59,316 nucleotides of DNA from Glycomyces buryatensis (GCF_004912275.1 NZ_STGY01000044.1:24001-83316); one strand, 5' to 3'; counted from the stretch's first letter, positions 8,234-16,319 are shown. Made by a program: numbers and translations. Notes: generated by a model not told the origin, from the letters alone.

Positions 8234-9031
8234 TCAGCGGTTGCACCACTGCTTCATGTCCTCGGTCGCCAGGAGCAACACGATCAGCAGGCTGAGCAAG
8301 AGTCCGAGGCAGTCGCCCGCGGCAACCATCCCGGCCGAAGCCTCACCGCCACCGGCCGTGTACACCGTCACGAGTACCACTCCCAGTCCGATGCTGACGC
8401 CTTCCAAGGTAATGGCGGTGGTCCGCGCCCAACGTCTCCGAAGGGTGATCTGGACGGCCAGGACCGCCCTGACAATGACCATGACGAGGAGGAGACCGTT
8501 CACGATGGTCAGGGCCTGGATAACCGAAGTCGGCATCTCCGGTTCGGGCTGAAACGAGAACGCGGTTCCCGGGCCCTCGGCCAGATCCGACAGCATTCCG
8601 CTGAAGATGAGGAAGCCGCAGGTGCCGAATGCGACCTGGAGCCAGAGGTTCGCCACCGCAATCTTTCCCGCACCGGACATGGTCTCGAATGTGCGTGCGC
8701 CCCAGCGTTCCGGGGCGAGGCCTTGGAGGACGTGGAGCGGATCCCGTTGCTCGAGATAGCGGAAGCGGATCTGTTCGCCTATGAAGGGCTCGCTCGGTTC
8801 GGCGATGAAGCCGCGCTCGGTCCACTGCTGCGCCTCCACGGCGACCGGCTTCCCGTCGACCTCGATGCGCCAGGTGGCATTGCCGCCGGTGATGGTGGGC
8901 AGTTCGAACGTTTCGCGGATGTGCGAGATCGCTTCGCCGAGCGTCATACCCGCTTCGAGTTCGAAGGTCGTCCGCTGCGGCGCGGTGTCGTCGCTGGGAT
9001 GGACCGGATCGCGGTCCGTTATGACATGCAT
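8234..9031 (-). CDS. Fusion of a beta-grasp-like domain and a WC-R membrane domain
   Basis: The ATG at 9031 is chosen because CCCCTTGGAA lies 3 bp upstream, the element shared with four neighbours; a longer in-frame reading to 9097 lacks it. The protein is 265 residues. Residues about 20-105 (FELEAGMTLGEAI, EVDGKPVAV, GEQIRFRYL) align with the 111-residue product of 15920-16255. The rest holds about four membrane segments with VLAVQITLRRRWAR and a terminal QWCNR, aligning with the 178-residue product of 14104-14640. The fusion suggests that those separate proteins interact. No enzymatic motif is visible. Confidence 0.82.
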   Translation of the reverse strand: MHVITDRDPVHPSDDTAPQRTTFELEAGMTLGEAISHIRETFELPTITGGNATWRIEVDGKPVAVEAQQWTERGFIAEPSEPFIGEQIRFRYLEQRDPLHVLQGLAPERWGARTFETMSGAGKIAVANLWLQVAFGTCGFLIFSGMLSDLAEGPGTAFSFQPEPEMPTSVIQALTIVNGLLLVMVIVRAVLAVQITLRRRWARTTAITLEGVSIGLGVVLVTVYTAGGGEASAGMVAAGDCLGLLLSLLIVLLLATEDMKQWCNR

Positions 9032-9034
9032 GTG

Positions 9035-9044
9035 TTCCAAGGGG
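9035..9044 (-). promoter_or_regulatory. CCCCTTGGAA start-proximal element
   Basis: On the minus strand CCCCTTGGAA ends 3 bp before the ATG of the 265-residue gene. The GGA can act as a Shine-Dalgarno sequence, but the CCCCTT in front is also conserved in four other genes of this region. Confidence 0.6.
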
Positions 9045-9128
9045 ATCGGGGCAATCAGGTTCGATCCTAGGCTTTTCGCGCCACTCCGAGGGTGCACGTC
9101 GCAGTCTCGGCGACCGGTTCGGGCACGG

Positions 9129-9704
9129 CTAATACTCCTTGGAGCGGCTGCGACGCTTTGACGGTTGGTCGCGGATCGATCGGAGGCGGTCCTCGAAGCT
9201 GCGGCGCTCCTTGTCCTTGCGACCCTGGAGGATCTGCGCCTGGCGGTGTCGCGGCTGACGGTGGAACCAGCGCTTGTAGATCGACCCCGCGACCACCCCG
9301 GCGAGGAACGCCACGAGCGGCGAGATCCACAGCGGATTCAGGATGGCGGCGAGCGGCGGCCCCTGGCCCTGATCGTCCATATGCGATAGTGCGGCGTCCC
9401 AGAGCTGCGCTACCAATGCGACGGCGCATGCGATGCCGAAGACCGGGAACGAGATATGGAGCGAGTCGATCGACTCTCCATGCCGTTCGATCTCCCACCT
9501 CCGAATCCGCTCGTCGGACTGTTCGGATTCGGCCTGGTGCGCCTCGGCCCGCCGCACCTGTTCCTCAACGGAGAGTCCAAGATCGGGATCGGGGTTGATC
9601 CGCGCGGCCAGAGCAGCGGCGACGAAGGTCGCGAGCGCCAGAATCACGATGACGCCGACGGGCCCGGCAACGGCGACGAACAGCGCGGTCAGATGCGGGC
9701 TCAC
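9129..9704 (-). CDS. Two-TM membrane protein with cytoplasmic linker
   Basis: The 191-residue protein has an N-terminal membrane helix (VGVIVILALATFVAAALAA), a charged helical stretch rich in Glu and Arg (EEQVRRAEAHQAESEQ), one or two further hydrophobic segments, and a very basic tail ending SKEY. It starts at a GTG preceded by GGGGAGG. The small membrane ORF at 9708-9857 ends 3 bp upstream, suggesting one operon. Function is unknown; its position beside ESX substrates suggests an envelope role. Confidence 0.75.
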   Translation of the reverse strand: MSPHLTALFVAVAGPVGVIVILALATFVAAALAARINPDPDLGLSVEEQVRRAEAHQAESEQSDERIRRWEIERHGESIDSLHISFPVFGIACAVALVAQLWDAALSHMDDQGQGPPLAAILNPLWISPLVAFLAGVVAGSIYKRWFHRQPRHRQAQILQGRKDKERRSFEDRLRSIRDQPSKRRSRSKEY

Positions 9705-9707
9705 CGT

Positions 9708-9857
9708 CTACCGCCTCCCCGCGCGCCGCTTGCGCCGACCCCGCCACGCCCCGACGGCCGAGACCAGGACGATCCCCGCGCCGACGACACCTGCCGCGGC
9801 CCACATGGCGAACGCCAGCCCCCAGCCGGGAACCGTCCATATCTCGTTCAGGTCCAC
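9708..9857 (-). CDS. Possible 49-residue single-TM protein
   Basis: From a GTG at 9857 the frame reads NEIWTVPGWGLAF, then a strongly hydrophobic segment (AMWAAAGVVGAGIVLVSAV) and a basic tail RGRRKRRAGRR, which is typical of a small membrane protein. The stop lies 3 bp from the start of the next gene. The start is uncertain: the frame stays open upstream, and the strong GGAGG site nearby serves an ATG in another frame that would give only a nine-residue peptide. Confidence 0.45.
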   Translation of the reverse strand: MDLNEIWTVPGWGLAFAMWAAAGVVGAGIVLVSAVGAWRGRRKRRAGRR

Positions 9858-10094
9858 GGCATCAACCGCATCCGTACGGTCCGACCGGCATTGTTCCTCC
9901 AGGGGCAGTGAGGTATCGGGGCAACCTCCGCATGCTACCGCCGCGGCCCGAACCGGCCCTGCCCACCGGTCCCCCGCCGTCGGGTCCGGTCCCGCTGCGC
10001 GGCTATGGAGCGGGCCACTTGCAGGTCGCCTCGGACGTTACCTCCGAGTAAACTCGAACACGAGTTTCACATCTTCAAACCGGCGAGAGGTCCT

Positions 10095-10403
10095 ATGAGC
10101 AACGGATTCGGGGTCGTACCAGGCGATCTCAGCGGCGCTTCCACAGCGTTGAAGGCCCTCGCCGGAACCGCCGACTGCTCGCAGCAGGTCAGCAATGGCG
10201 GGCGGACCACCGGCGCCGCCAATGTCGGCTACATGACCACCCAGGCGATCAACAACTTCACCATGTGCTTCAAAGAGGTCGGGGAGGCGATGGAGAACCG
10301 CCTCAACGACCACGCCGAAGCCCTCGCCGAGTGCGCGCAGACTTACGGCGACACCGACGATGACGTGGCCAACCCCTTCAACACCTACCTGAGCGATCTC
10401 TAG
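10095..10403 (+). CDS. EspC-like ESX secretion partner protein
   Basis: The 102-residue helical protein (FGVVPGDLSGASTALKALAG) has the layout of EspC/DUF2580-type ESX-associated proteins and is homologous to the 118-residue product of 13650-14006, including the C-terminal DxDDVANPF stretch. GAGAGG precedes the ATG. The toxin gene begins 12 bp after its stop, so it most likely forms the helical-hairpin partner needed for type VII export of that toxin (inference from known ESX pairs). Confidence 0.75.
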   Translation: MSNGFGVVPGDLSGASTALKALAGTADCSQQVSNGGRTTGAANVGYMTTQAINNFTMCFKEVGEAMENRLNDHAEALAECAQTYGDTDDDVANPFNTYLSDL

Positions 10404-10414
10404 CGAGGAGTCCG

Positions 10415-11449
10415 ATGCCCACTTACATCCAGGCACTGGCCTCGAAGCCCAAGAAGATCGACGACTTCGGTGACGCCGTCAAGAAGGCCCAGGACGACGT
10501 CAAGGACACGGAGTCGGACTACCGGAAGGTCGCGAAGGACCTGAAGCGGACCTGGACCGGCGACGCCTCCGACAAGTTCCAGCAGGCGGCGCACAATTCG
10601 AACCGGACCATCGGCCAGATCGCGAACCAACTGGGGAACACGCAGATCGCGGCCGATGTCGGCAGCATGCAGATGCACGCCACGGTCCAGATGATCAGCA
10701 ATGTGAAGCGCACCGCCGAGACCGCGGGCTACGTCGTGACGCCGGCCCCCATGGCGATCATCGGGCCCCGCCAGCAGGCGCAGATCGCGGCGGCGACGCT
10801 CCCTCCCGCGCAGGCCGCCCTGATCGCCGGTTTCCAGGTCGGTGCGCTGATGATCAATGGCCAGCTCTACGCGATGATCACCATGCTGACCATGGAGGAC
10901 GTGGGCACCGCCGCCAGGATCCACATGTCGGCGGTCGTGATGCGCACCTTGGCCGTCACGCTCGGCGGCGGCAATAAGGCGCTGCTGCCGCCCCGCAAGC
11001 TCAAGGACGACCCCTACAAGCGCGGCAACTTCTGGAAGAAGACCAAGACGGACGCCTGGGATCGCAGCAGGGACCAGACGGCCGATCGGCAGCGGAGGGA
11101 CGGGCGGCCGGTGGACGGCCTGGTCTACGATCCGAACGATGCGAACTACGATCGCGGCGACCTCGAGTACCGGCCCAGCGACGTCGGCCACCCGGCCGGA
11201 TGGGAGTTCCGGGACCAGGCCGCGGCCGGCAGGCTGTGGGGCGTGGACCGCAACAGCTTCAACCGCGACTACAACCACCCCGACTTCATCATGGAGGGTC
11301 GCCCGGAGAACCGGAGCCACCAGTTCGAGGCCGACGACCCGAACCGGGTGAGCTCGTGGGTGCCCTACCACTACGGCAGATACGGTGAACCGCCCGCGCC
11401 GACGGTGTCGAACATCAACTACAACCAACTCCGACTTGGAAACGCATGA
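10415..11449 (+). CDS. Type VII secreted polymorphic toxin with GH-E nuclease domain
   Basis: The 344-residue protein has an N-terminal WXG100-like trafficking domain (W-T-G at about residue 46), then a region with TAETAGYVVTPAP that matches the solo protein of 13124-13645. The C-terminus carries the GH-E type HNH/ENDO VII signature: VDGLVYD, VGHPAGWEF, NRDYNHPDF and NRSHQFE, with GH and the final SHxxE as expected metal and catalytic residues. It should cut nucleic acid in target cells. The EspC-like partner precedes it, and the immunity gene starts inside its stop codon (ATGA). Confidence 0.85.
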   Translation: MPTYIQALASKPKKIDDFGDAVKKAQDDVKDTESDYRKVAKDLKRTWTGDASDKFQQAAHNSNRTIGQIANQLGNTQIAADVGSMQMHATVQMISNVKRTAETAGYVVTPAPMAIIGPRQQAQIAAATLPPAQAALIAGFQVGALMINGQLYAMITMLTMEDVGTAARIHMSAVVMRTLAVTLGGGNKALLPPRKLKDDPYKRGNFWKKTKTDAWDRSRDQTADRQRRDGRPVDGLVYDPNDANYDRGDLEYRPSDVGHPAGWEFRDQAAAGRLWGVDRNSFNRDYNHPDFIMEGRPENRSHQFEADDPNRVSSWVPYHYGRYGEPPAPTVSNINYNQLRLGNA

Positions 11450-12045
11450 GCACAATACCCGACCCCGACCCCGACCTGACGGCGGTAGCCGACGCGATCG
11501 CCGTGGCCTTCGGGGGCCGCGCCCCGAACTCGGTCGACGCCCACATGAACGAGCCCGAATCGCACAGCGTGATCATGCTGACCTTCGCGGATGTGCCGCG
11601 GGCGGGCGTGGTCTCGTACGCCACGCTCGGACTGTCGGCGGCGCCGCTGCTGGTGCCGGGGCGCGAGGGCGGCCCGCGGCTGGGCGTGGAGCTGCTCGGT
11701 GCCTGCGATGCCGCGTATCCGGACTTCGGGGGCGTCTTGTCCACGACCGCTTTCGGGGTGCTCGACGGCGGGGCGATGTTCCCCGGTCAGCTCGTCACCA
11801 AGGCGCTGCCGATGTACTACCCGGGTCTGGAGATGGAGCACCTGCTGTACATCAACCCGATCTCGTGGTCCGGTGGGCCGCAGCCGATCGAGCTGCCGGG
11901 ACGGGCCTACGTGTGGTTGCAGGCGGTGCCGATCTCCGAGGGCGAACTGCGCTTCGCCTCGGTCAACGGGTCGGACGATTTGATCGAAGTCCTCGCGGAG
12001 GCGAACGTGGACGTCGCTGATCTGAACCGGCGCACGACGATCTGA
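11446..12045 (+). CDS. Suppressor-of-fused (SuFu) family immunity protein
   Basis: The 199-residue protein shows SuFu-family features: SVIMLTFADVPRAGVVSYATLGLS, GVELLGACDA, and YYPGLEMEHLLYINPI near the end. SuFu-domain proteins are common immunity proteins for polymorphic toxins. Its ATG overlaps the TGA of the toxin gene, which ensures coupled synthesis. It should bind and inhibit the GH-E nuclease domain (inference from context). Confidence 0.85.
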   Translation: MSTIPDPDPDLTAVADAIAVAFGGRAPNSVDAHMNEPESHSVIMLTFADVPRAGVVSYATLGLSAAPLLVPGREGGPRLGVELLGACDAAYPDFGGVLSTTAFGVLDGGAMFPGQLVTKALPMYYPGLEMEHLLYINPISWSGGPQPIELPGRAYVWLQAVPISEGELRFASVNGSDDLIEVLAEANVDVADLNRRTTI

Positions 12046-12055
12046 CCGGCTCCGG

Positions 12056-12421
12056 TCACGCCCGAGTGACCGCTTCGGCGATTTCGCGCCGCCGCTCGTC
12101 CGCTTGGGCCCGGGCGTCGCGGAACGCCGCAGTCAGTTCCTCGGCGACGGTCTCGCGGTCGAACTGCCGCATGAGTTCCTTGTGGCGGAACTCGACACCG
12201 CGAGGCCGGAGGTCGATGCCGACCGTGACGGTGGCGATGCGTTCGGGCGAGCGACCGATGAACGCCTCGTCCGCATGCTCGGCGTATGCGGCTTCGATCC
12301 GGGCGAGGTTGGCCACGAAGGCGTCGCCCGCCTCCTGGCTCGCCTGATTCATCTCCTCCAAGCTGAGTTGGCGGCCCTCGCGCATCGCGCTCTCGGTGGT
12401 GGGGAAGTCGTCGGCGTCCAT
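12056..12421 (-). CDS. YbaB/EbfC-like small protein
   Basis: The 121-residue helical protein has a core ATVTVGIDLRPRGVEF and a C-terminal helix (ELTAAFRDARAQADERRRE) like YbaB/EbfC-fold proteins that often occur in actinobacterial ESX loci. AGAGGA precedes the ATG. It is last in a minus-strand run 13650, 13124, 12467, 12056 that begins with an EspC-like partner. Whether it binds DNA or acts as an ESX accessory is unknown. Confidence 0.65.
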   Translation of the reverse strand: MDADDFPTTESAMREGRQLSLEEMNQASQEAGDAFVANLARIEAAYAEHADEAFIGRSPERIATVTVGIDLRPRGVEFRHKELMRQFDRETVAEELTAAFRDARAQADERRREIAEAVTRA

Positions 12422-12466
12422 GAGTCCTCTGTGATCACTCGATCTGTCTGGCGGGGAAGTCTGCCG

Positions 12467-12928
12467 CTACTGCGGGTTGAGCCGTTCCGCGGCGGCGGAC
12501 AGCTCGGCCTCGGCGGCGGCGAACGCCGCGACCACCGCGGCGGCGATGGTGGGCCCGCTGCACCGAAGGGCGCCGTCGAGCAGCTCGGTGCGGGTGACGG
12601 TGCAGGCCACATCGATGGTCACCGCCACGATCTGGTCGGGATCGACACCGCGGTATTCGGCCCGGTTGAACGCGTCCATCGCGCCCGCCAACCGCTCGAA
12701 CTCGGCCCGCTGCGCGGCGAAGAACGCTTCAGTGGGGGTTCCCTGGAGCTGCCGCATGGCCGCGTCGATGTCCATGCCCTGTTCGCCCAGTTCCCGGAGG
12801 GTGTCAATGGACTCGCTGATGCGCTGGTCGAGCCCCGTCGGGTCGAAGTCGAGCAGGGACGCCAAGTCACCCAGCGGCCCATCGGCCTCCGAGCGCGGGT
12901 TCGGTTCTTCGCGCGGTGACGTCGGCAT
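12467..12928 (-). CDS. YbaB/EbfC-like protein of the ESX-associated operon
   Basis: The start is set at the ATG at 12928, with GGGAGA upstream, giving 153 residues; the frame stays open further upstream but reads like non-coding sequence. The protein has an acidic N-terminus, a long helix (FFAAQRAEFERLAGAMDAF), then IVAVTIDVACTV and a terminal Ala-rich helix, the order seen in YbaB/EbfC relatives. It lies between the solo trafficking-domain gene and the 121-residue protein. Function is inferred only from association. Confidence 0.7.
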   Translation of the reverse strand: MPTSPREEPNPRSEADGPLGDLASLLDFDPTGLDQRISESIDTLRELGEQGMDIDAAMRQLQGTPTEAFFAAQRAEFERLAGAMDAFNRAEYRGVDPDQIVAVTIDVACTVTRTELLDGALRCSGPTIAAAVVAAFAAAEAELSAAAERLNPQ

Positions 12929-13123
12929 CGCCAGTCTCCCTGTGGTCGTCGGCGGTATTCGGCTGAGGAGCGGGTACCGGTAGATCCTAGCCGGATTCGG
13001 CACTCGGCCCAATGCGCGCGATGTCGCACCCCGCGGGCACCCTCGAGAACGGGGGGAGCTCCGATCCGACACACCCGACCCCGGGGAGCGCCGGACAGGG
13101 GCGCGACGCCGACCGGGCCGGGC

Positions 13124-13645
13124 TCACACTCCCAGAGCGGTTCGGATGACGCCGTTGGCGGCAGTGTCGTAGGCGATGAAGGCCGTGTACATGCCGACCA
13201 GCGCCGCGGTGAAGGCCGCCGCCCTCGCCTCGTGGGCGGCCAGCAGCACTTGGCCGGACGGGCCCGCCGCGGCGATCTGGTTCCACTGGCCGGCGCCGAG
13301 GACGACCAGCGGCGCCGGCAGGACCTGGTATCCGGCGGTCTCGGCTGCCCGCACGGTCTCCCGCATCGCCGCTACCGCGGCGATCATGCGGGCGGCGTTG
13401 GCCTCCAGGGTGACGGCCGAGTCGATGAGCGCGACCTCGCTGCGTCCAATGTAGGCCTCGACCAGGCCTGCCCACCTGGCCAGGCCCTGGTAGTCCTCGC
13501 CCTGCCAGGCCGCTCCGAGGCCCGAGACGGTGGCGCCGTATCGGGCGCCGACGCCGGTGATCTCGATGGCCGCCCGGACCAGGCTGTCGGCCAACGACAT
13601 CAGCTGTGCGGGGTCGGAGTCGAGCGACTGCTGGAAGGTCGGCAT
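13124..13645 (-). CDS. Solo WXG100-like trafficking domain (toxin-less)
   Basis: The 173-residue protein has a WXG-type motif (AAWQGEDYQ) and the segment RAAETAGYQVLPAPLVVLG, aligning with residues about 40-190 of the GH-E toxin (RTAETAGYVVTPAPMAIIG). It contains nothing after that domain. It is preceded 4 bp upstream by an EspC-like partner (13650-14006). It may be a toxin that lost its nuclease or a dedicated ESX structural or adaptor protein; the intact frame favours the latter. Confidence 0.8.
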   Translation of the reverse strand: MPTFQQSLDSDPAQLMSLADSLVRAAIEITGVGARYGATVSGLGAAWQGEDYQGLARWAGLVEAYIGRSEVALIDSAVTLEANAARMIAAVAAMRETVRAAETAGYQVLPAPLVVLGAGQWNQIAAAGPSGQVLLAAHEARAAAFTAALVGMYTAFIAYDTAANGVIRTALGV

Positions 13646-13649
13646 CGCA

Positions 13650-14006
13650 TCACTTTGTCACGGGCGGACCGAAGTCGATGGTCGGCACCTTGAACGTGCG
13701 CAATGCCAGTTGCATCGGCCAGAAGTCGTTCGCGGCGTCCTGGTCGGCGTAGCCCCAGTGCAAGGCGGCGTCATCGATGACCTCCTGAGTGTCGTCCAGG
13801 TGCTCCGAGAGCTGCTCCATATCGCGCCTGAAGTCCTCGGCCAATTCCTGCGCGGCGCCGGCGCACATGAGTCCGGAGTTGGCCTTCGTGGCGCGTTCGG
13901 CCGACCCGTCGAGTTGGTGCGGCAGATCCTTTGTCTCGGCGGCGAACTGCCGTATCCGCTCGGCCGCGCTGCGAAGCCGGTCGCTCTCCACGATGATTCG
14001 GGCCAT
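13650..14006 (-). CDS. EspC-like ESX partner protein
   Basis: The 118-residue helical protein (VESDRLRSAAERIRQFAAE, EDFRRDMEQLSEHLDD, DQDAANDFW) is homologous to the product of 10095-10403 and has the size of EspC/DUF2580 proteins. The ATG at 14006 has GAGGAAC upstream. It heads an operon with the solo trafficking domain and two YbaB-like proteins. It is probably the export partner of the 173-residue protein. Confidence 0.75.
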   Translation of the reverse strand: MARIIVESDRLRSAAERIRQFAAETKDLPHQLDGSAERATKANSGLMCAGAAQELAEDFRRDMEQLSEHLDDTQEVIDDAALHWGYADQDAANDFWPMQLALRTFKVPTIDFGPPVTK

Positions 14007-14103
14007 CAGTACGTTCCTCGGCAGGTGTCGTAGTCGTCTTGGGGGAGGTGGTCGCGTTCGTATTGATGGTTCCACGAGACGCGGGCGGTGATCGGGCCGA
14101 GGT

Positions 14104-14640
14104 TCAGCGGTCACACCAGGCGGCCATGGTCTGTGACCGGAGCGCGGCGATGATGGCGGCGCCGAGGATCACCCCGAGCCAGCCGGTGCCCGCGTTGACC
14201 GGCGCCAGATCCATCTCCTGCGCCAGCTCCACGGCGAGCGCGGCGGCGAGGCCGATGATCTCCAGAGTGAGGACGGTGTACCTCGCCCAGCGCTTGCGGC
14301 GGGTGAGTTTGACGGCGAGGACGATCTGCAGCACCGTCCAGCCGGCTATGGCGAGCCACAACGCGAACGTCCATGGCTCCATGCCGAGGATCTCACCTGG
14401 CTGCGAGGTCCGGCCTTCGAATCCCTGCCGGTCGTACACGTACTGTGCGATCGCCGCAGCGATCCCGAGAGCGACCATGTATCCGGCGATCGCGATGCGC
14501 AGCCACATGACGAGCACGGCGAGGCGGCCGGTGCCGGGCAAATTGCCGAACCGGGGGGCGAGGTGCGGCGGGTCGGCGATCACCATGCGGGCCGACGGCG
14601 GGCCCTCGTCGGGCGCGGGGGTTTCCGGGTTCTGGCTCAT
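14104..14640 (-). CDS. Membrane protein with WC-R C-terminus
   Basis: The 178-residue protein has a Pro-rich cytoplasmic head of about 45 residues and about four membrane helices. The segment VLAVKLTRRKRWAR and the terminal AAWCDR align with the membrane half of the 265-residue protein (VLAVQITLRRRWAR, KQWCNR). CCCCTTGGA sits 6 bp before its ATG. It carries no known domain name. The fusion in 8234-9031 predicts that it works with the beta-grasp-like protein of 15920-16255. Confidence 0.78.
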   Translation of the reverse strand: MSQNPETPAPDEGPPSARMVIADPPHLAPRFGNLPGTGRLAVLVMWLRIAIAGYMVALGIAAAIAQYVYDRQGFEGRTSQPGEILGMEPWTFALWLAIAGWTVLQIVLAVKLTRRKRWARYTVLTLEIIGLAAALAVELAQEMDLAPVNAGTGWLGVILGAAIIAALRSQTMAAWCDR

Positions 14641-14646
14641 GAGCGG

Positions 14647-14655
14647 TCCAAGGGG
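14647..14655 (-). promoter_or_regulatory. CCCCTTGGA start-proximal element
   Basis: Minus-strand CCCCTTGGA ends 6 bp before the ATG of the 178-residue membrane protein. It matches the elements at 9035, 16260, 17822 and 17902. Confidence 0.6.
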
Positions 14656-14808
14656 GCGGGGGGCGGGTCATCTCCGACGTTAAGGGGAGGGCGCCATCGC
14701 CGGGGCCCGCTTCTCGCCCGCGATTGTCCGAAACCGGCGCCGGTCCCGCTCACTGCGAATAGCATTCGGGTGGTTCGACCACGAGCCGCACGAGAGGGCT
14801 TACTCCGC

Positions 14809-15294
14809 ATGAGGCACATTCGCGCATTGACATGGATCACGATGACGACGGCGGTGCTGTTGTCCCCCATCGCAATCGGTTCGACCTCGGCCGCCGAGCC
14901 GCCCGGAACCTACGTCGATGCGGTCCTGGCCACGGGCGGCAAGCAATGCGAGGCGGTCGACGTGCCGGTGACCGCGGCCCCGCCCGCGACCTTGACGATT
15001 CCGGCCGATGCGGTCGAGCTCGAATGCACCAGCTCCATCAGGTACACGTTCGACTCCGATGCCGAGCTGACGTTCGATGACGCGGCGGGCACGGCGTCCG
15101 CGGCGTCGATCCGGATCGTCGGCACCTGGTTCGGCGTCTCGTGCACGTATGAGGCCACCGACCTGTCGCTCGAGCGACAGGGCGACACCCGCGAATACCT
15201 GGGCGGGCCTTACACCGCCGGGAAGGCGAGCGGGATGTTCCTGTGCCCCAGGGACGTCAAGCTCGACTCGGCGGCGATCACGTTCCACCAGTAG
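14809..15294 (+). CDS. Secreted protein of unknown function
   Basis: The 161-residue protein starts at the ATG at 14809. It has a Sec signal peptide (basic MRHIRAL, hydrophobic core TMTTAVLLSPIAIG, Ala-X-Ala-like site STSAAE). The mature part is acidic, beta-rich and has four Cys residues, probably in disulfides. It converges on the gene at 15298 with only 3 bp between the stops. No known family was recognised. Confidence 0.7.
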   Translation: MRHIRALTWITMTTAVLLSPIAIGSTSAAEPPGTYVDAVLATGGKQCEAVDVPVTAAPPATLTIPADAVELECTSSIRYTFDSDAELTFDDAAGTASAASIRIVGTWFGVSCTYEATDLSLERQGDTREYLGGPYTAGKASGMFLCPRDVKLDSAAITFHQ

Positions 15295-15297
15295 GCG

Positions 15298-15549
15298 TCA
15301 GTATTCGCCGCCGTCGCCGCGGCGGCGCTTGTCGCGCTTCTCCTGCTCGTCCTGTTCGCGCATGACGCGTTCGGCCGCTTCGATTTCGCGGCGCTCCGCC
15401 TCGATTTGCCTGCGCTCGGACTCGCTGAAGAACTGCTTCGCGAGTTCGGGGTCAGGTGGGTCCGGGCGTTCGAGCTCGCTGGAACCGTTCTTCTTGATGA
15501 GGATGAACAGCGCCGCGAGGACGGCGATGATGAGGATCGTCCAGATCAT
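15298..15549 (-). CDS. Small single-TM protein with charged helical tail
   Basis: The 83-residue protein has an N-terminal membrane helix (MIWTILIIAVLAALFILI) and a long Glu/Arg-rich helix that could be a coiled coil. Its ATG overlaps the TGA of the frameshifted YbaB-like gene upstream (ATGA), so the two were translationally coupled. Function is unknown. Confidence 0.72.
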   Translation of the reverse strand: MIWTILIIAVLAALFILIKKNGSSELERPDPPDPELAKQFFSESERRQIEAERREIEAAERVMREQDEQEKRDKRRRGDGGEY

Positions 15550-15811
15550 GTGGCGCCCCTTTCCTGGTCCAGCTGGTCCTCGAGCTTTTGCCCGTCATTG
15601 AGTTCGGTCGCCGAGTATTTGAGGATCTTCTGGTGGCGGGCGAGAATTGCAGCCCGGTGAGCGCTCCGCCGGCATTGACGGTGACGGCCTCGTCGTCGCT
15701 GCTGACGGTCGTGGAGGACTCGGCGGGCAACGCCTCGGCGCGCCCGGCCTGCTCCTGAATCGCCGCCACTCGGTCCTCAAGAGACCGCGTGATCTCTTCG
15801 GGAGTGCGCAT
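15546..15811 (-). pseudogene. YbaB/EbfC-like gene with a one-base frameshift
   Basis: From the ATG at 15811 the frame reads EEITRSLEDRVAAIQEQAGR and VNAGGALTGLQFS, as in YbaB-like proteins. At about 15638-15643 the good sequence moves to another frame (RHQKILKYSATELNDGQKL) and ends in a TGA that overlaps the next start. One missing base in the CGCCCGCC stretch explains this; restoring it would give about 88 residues. It may be a true lesion, a sequencing error or, less likely, programmed frameshifting. Confidence 0.7.
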
Positions 15812-15919
15812 GGAAGCCCTTCGCATCGGAGCCTGCAATCACTTCCGAAGCTAATGACCCGCAGTGAATCAGCGGTGGACGGGCTTTGAACATCGGCGGG
15901 TGTCGGTATTGACGCAGAT

Positions 15920-16255
15920 TCATTCCCTGGTGAGACGATCGCCCACACGCGGCAACACATCGTGCCCGTCCTTATTCGTGGCGAAGGGGAAGTAACGGAA
16001 GTAGATGCGCTCGCCTTCAAAGGGTTGGCCTGGATAGTTCGTGTGCCGCCGATGAGTCAGGAGTCCCGTAACCACTGCGACTGTCCTGCCGTCGACTTCG
16101 GCGACCCACACCGCATTGGTTCCCAGCGAGGAGGCCTCGCAGGCCAGCGCGACGGCCTCGCCGATCGTCGCGCCGTCTTCGAGCTCGATGGTCACAAGGT
16201 GGGATTCGACGTCATCGCCCATGCACATTGATTCGCGGTCGACTTCGATTCGCAT
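15920..16255 (-). CDS. Standalone beta-grasp-like domain protein
   Basis: The 111-residue soluble protein (VTIELEDGATIGEAV, WVAEVDGRTVAVV, FEGERIYFRYF) aligns with the N-terminal domain of the 265-residue fusion protein. The strand-helix-strand pattern and size suggest a ubiquitin-like beta-grasp fold, which is inference; related folds appear in ESX components such as EccD. CCCCTTGGAG precedes the ATG by 4 bp. The C-terminus lacks a di-glycine. Confidence 0.72.
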   Translation of the reverse strand: MRIEVDRESMCMGDDVESHLVTIELEDGATIGEAVALACEASSLGTNAVWVAEVDGRTVAVVTGLLTHRRHTNYPGQPFEGERIYFRYFPFATNKDGHDVLPRVGDRLTRE

Positions 16256-16259
16256 GGCA

Positions 16260-16269
16260 CTCCAAGGGG
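16260..16269 (-). promoter_or_regulatory. CCCCTTGGAG start-proximal element
   Basis: Minus-strand CCCCTTGGAG ends 4 bp before the ATG of the 111-residue protein. Confidence 0.6.
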
Positions 16270-16319
16270 TTCGGGGGTACGACCCTGGATTCTAGGACTC
16301 CTGAGGGCTCGGCTGGTCC

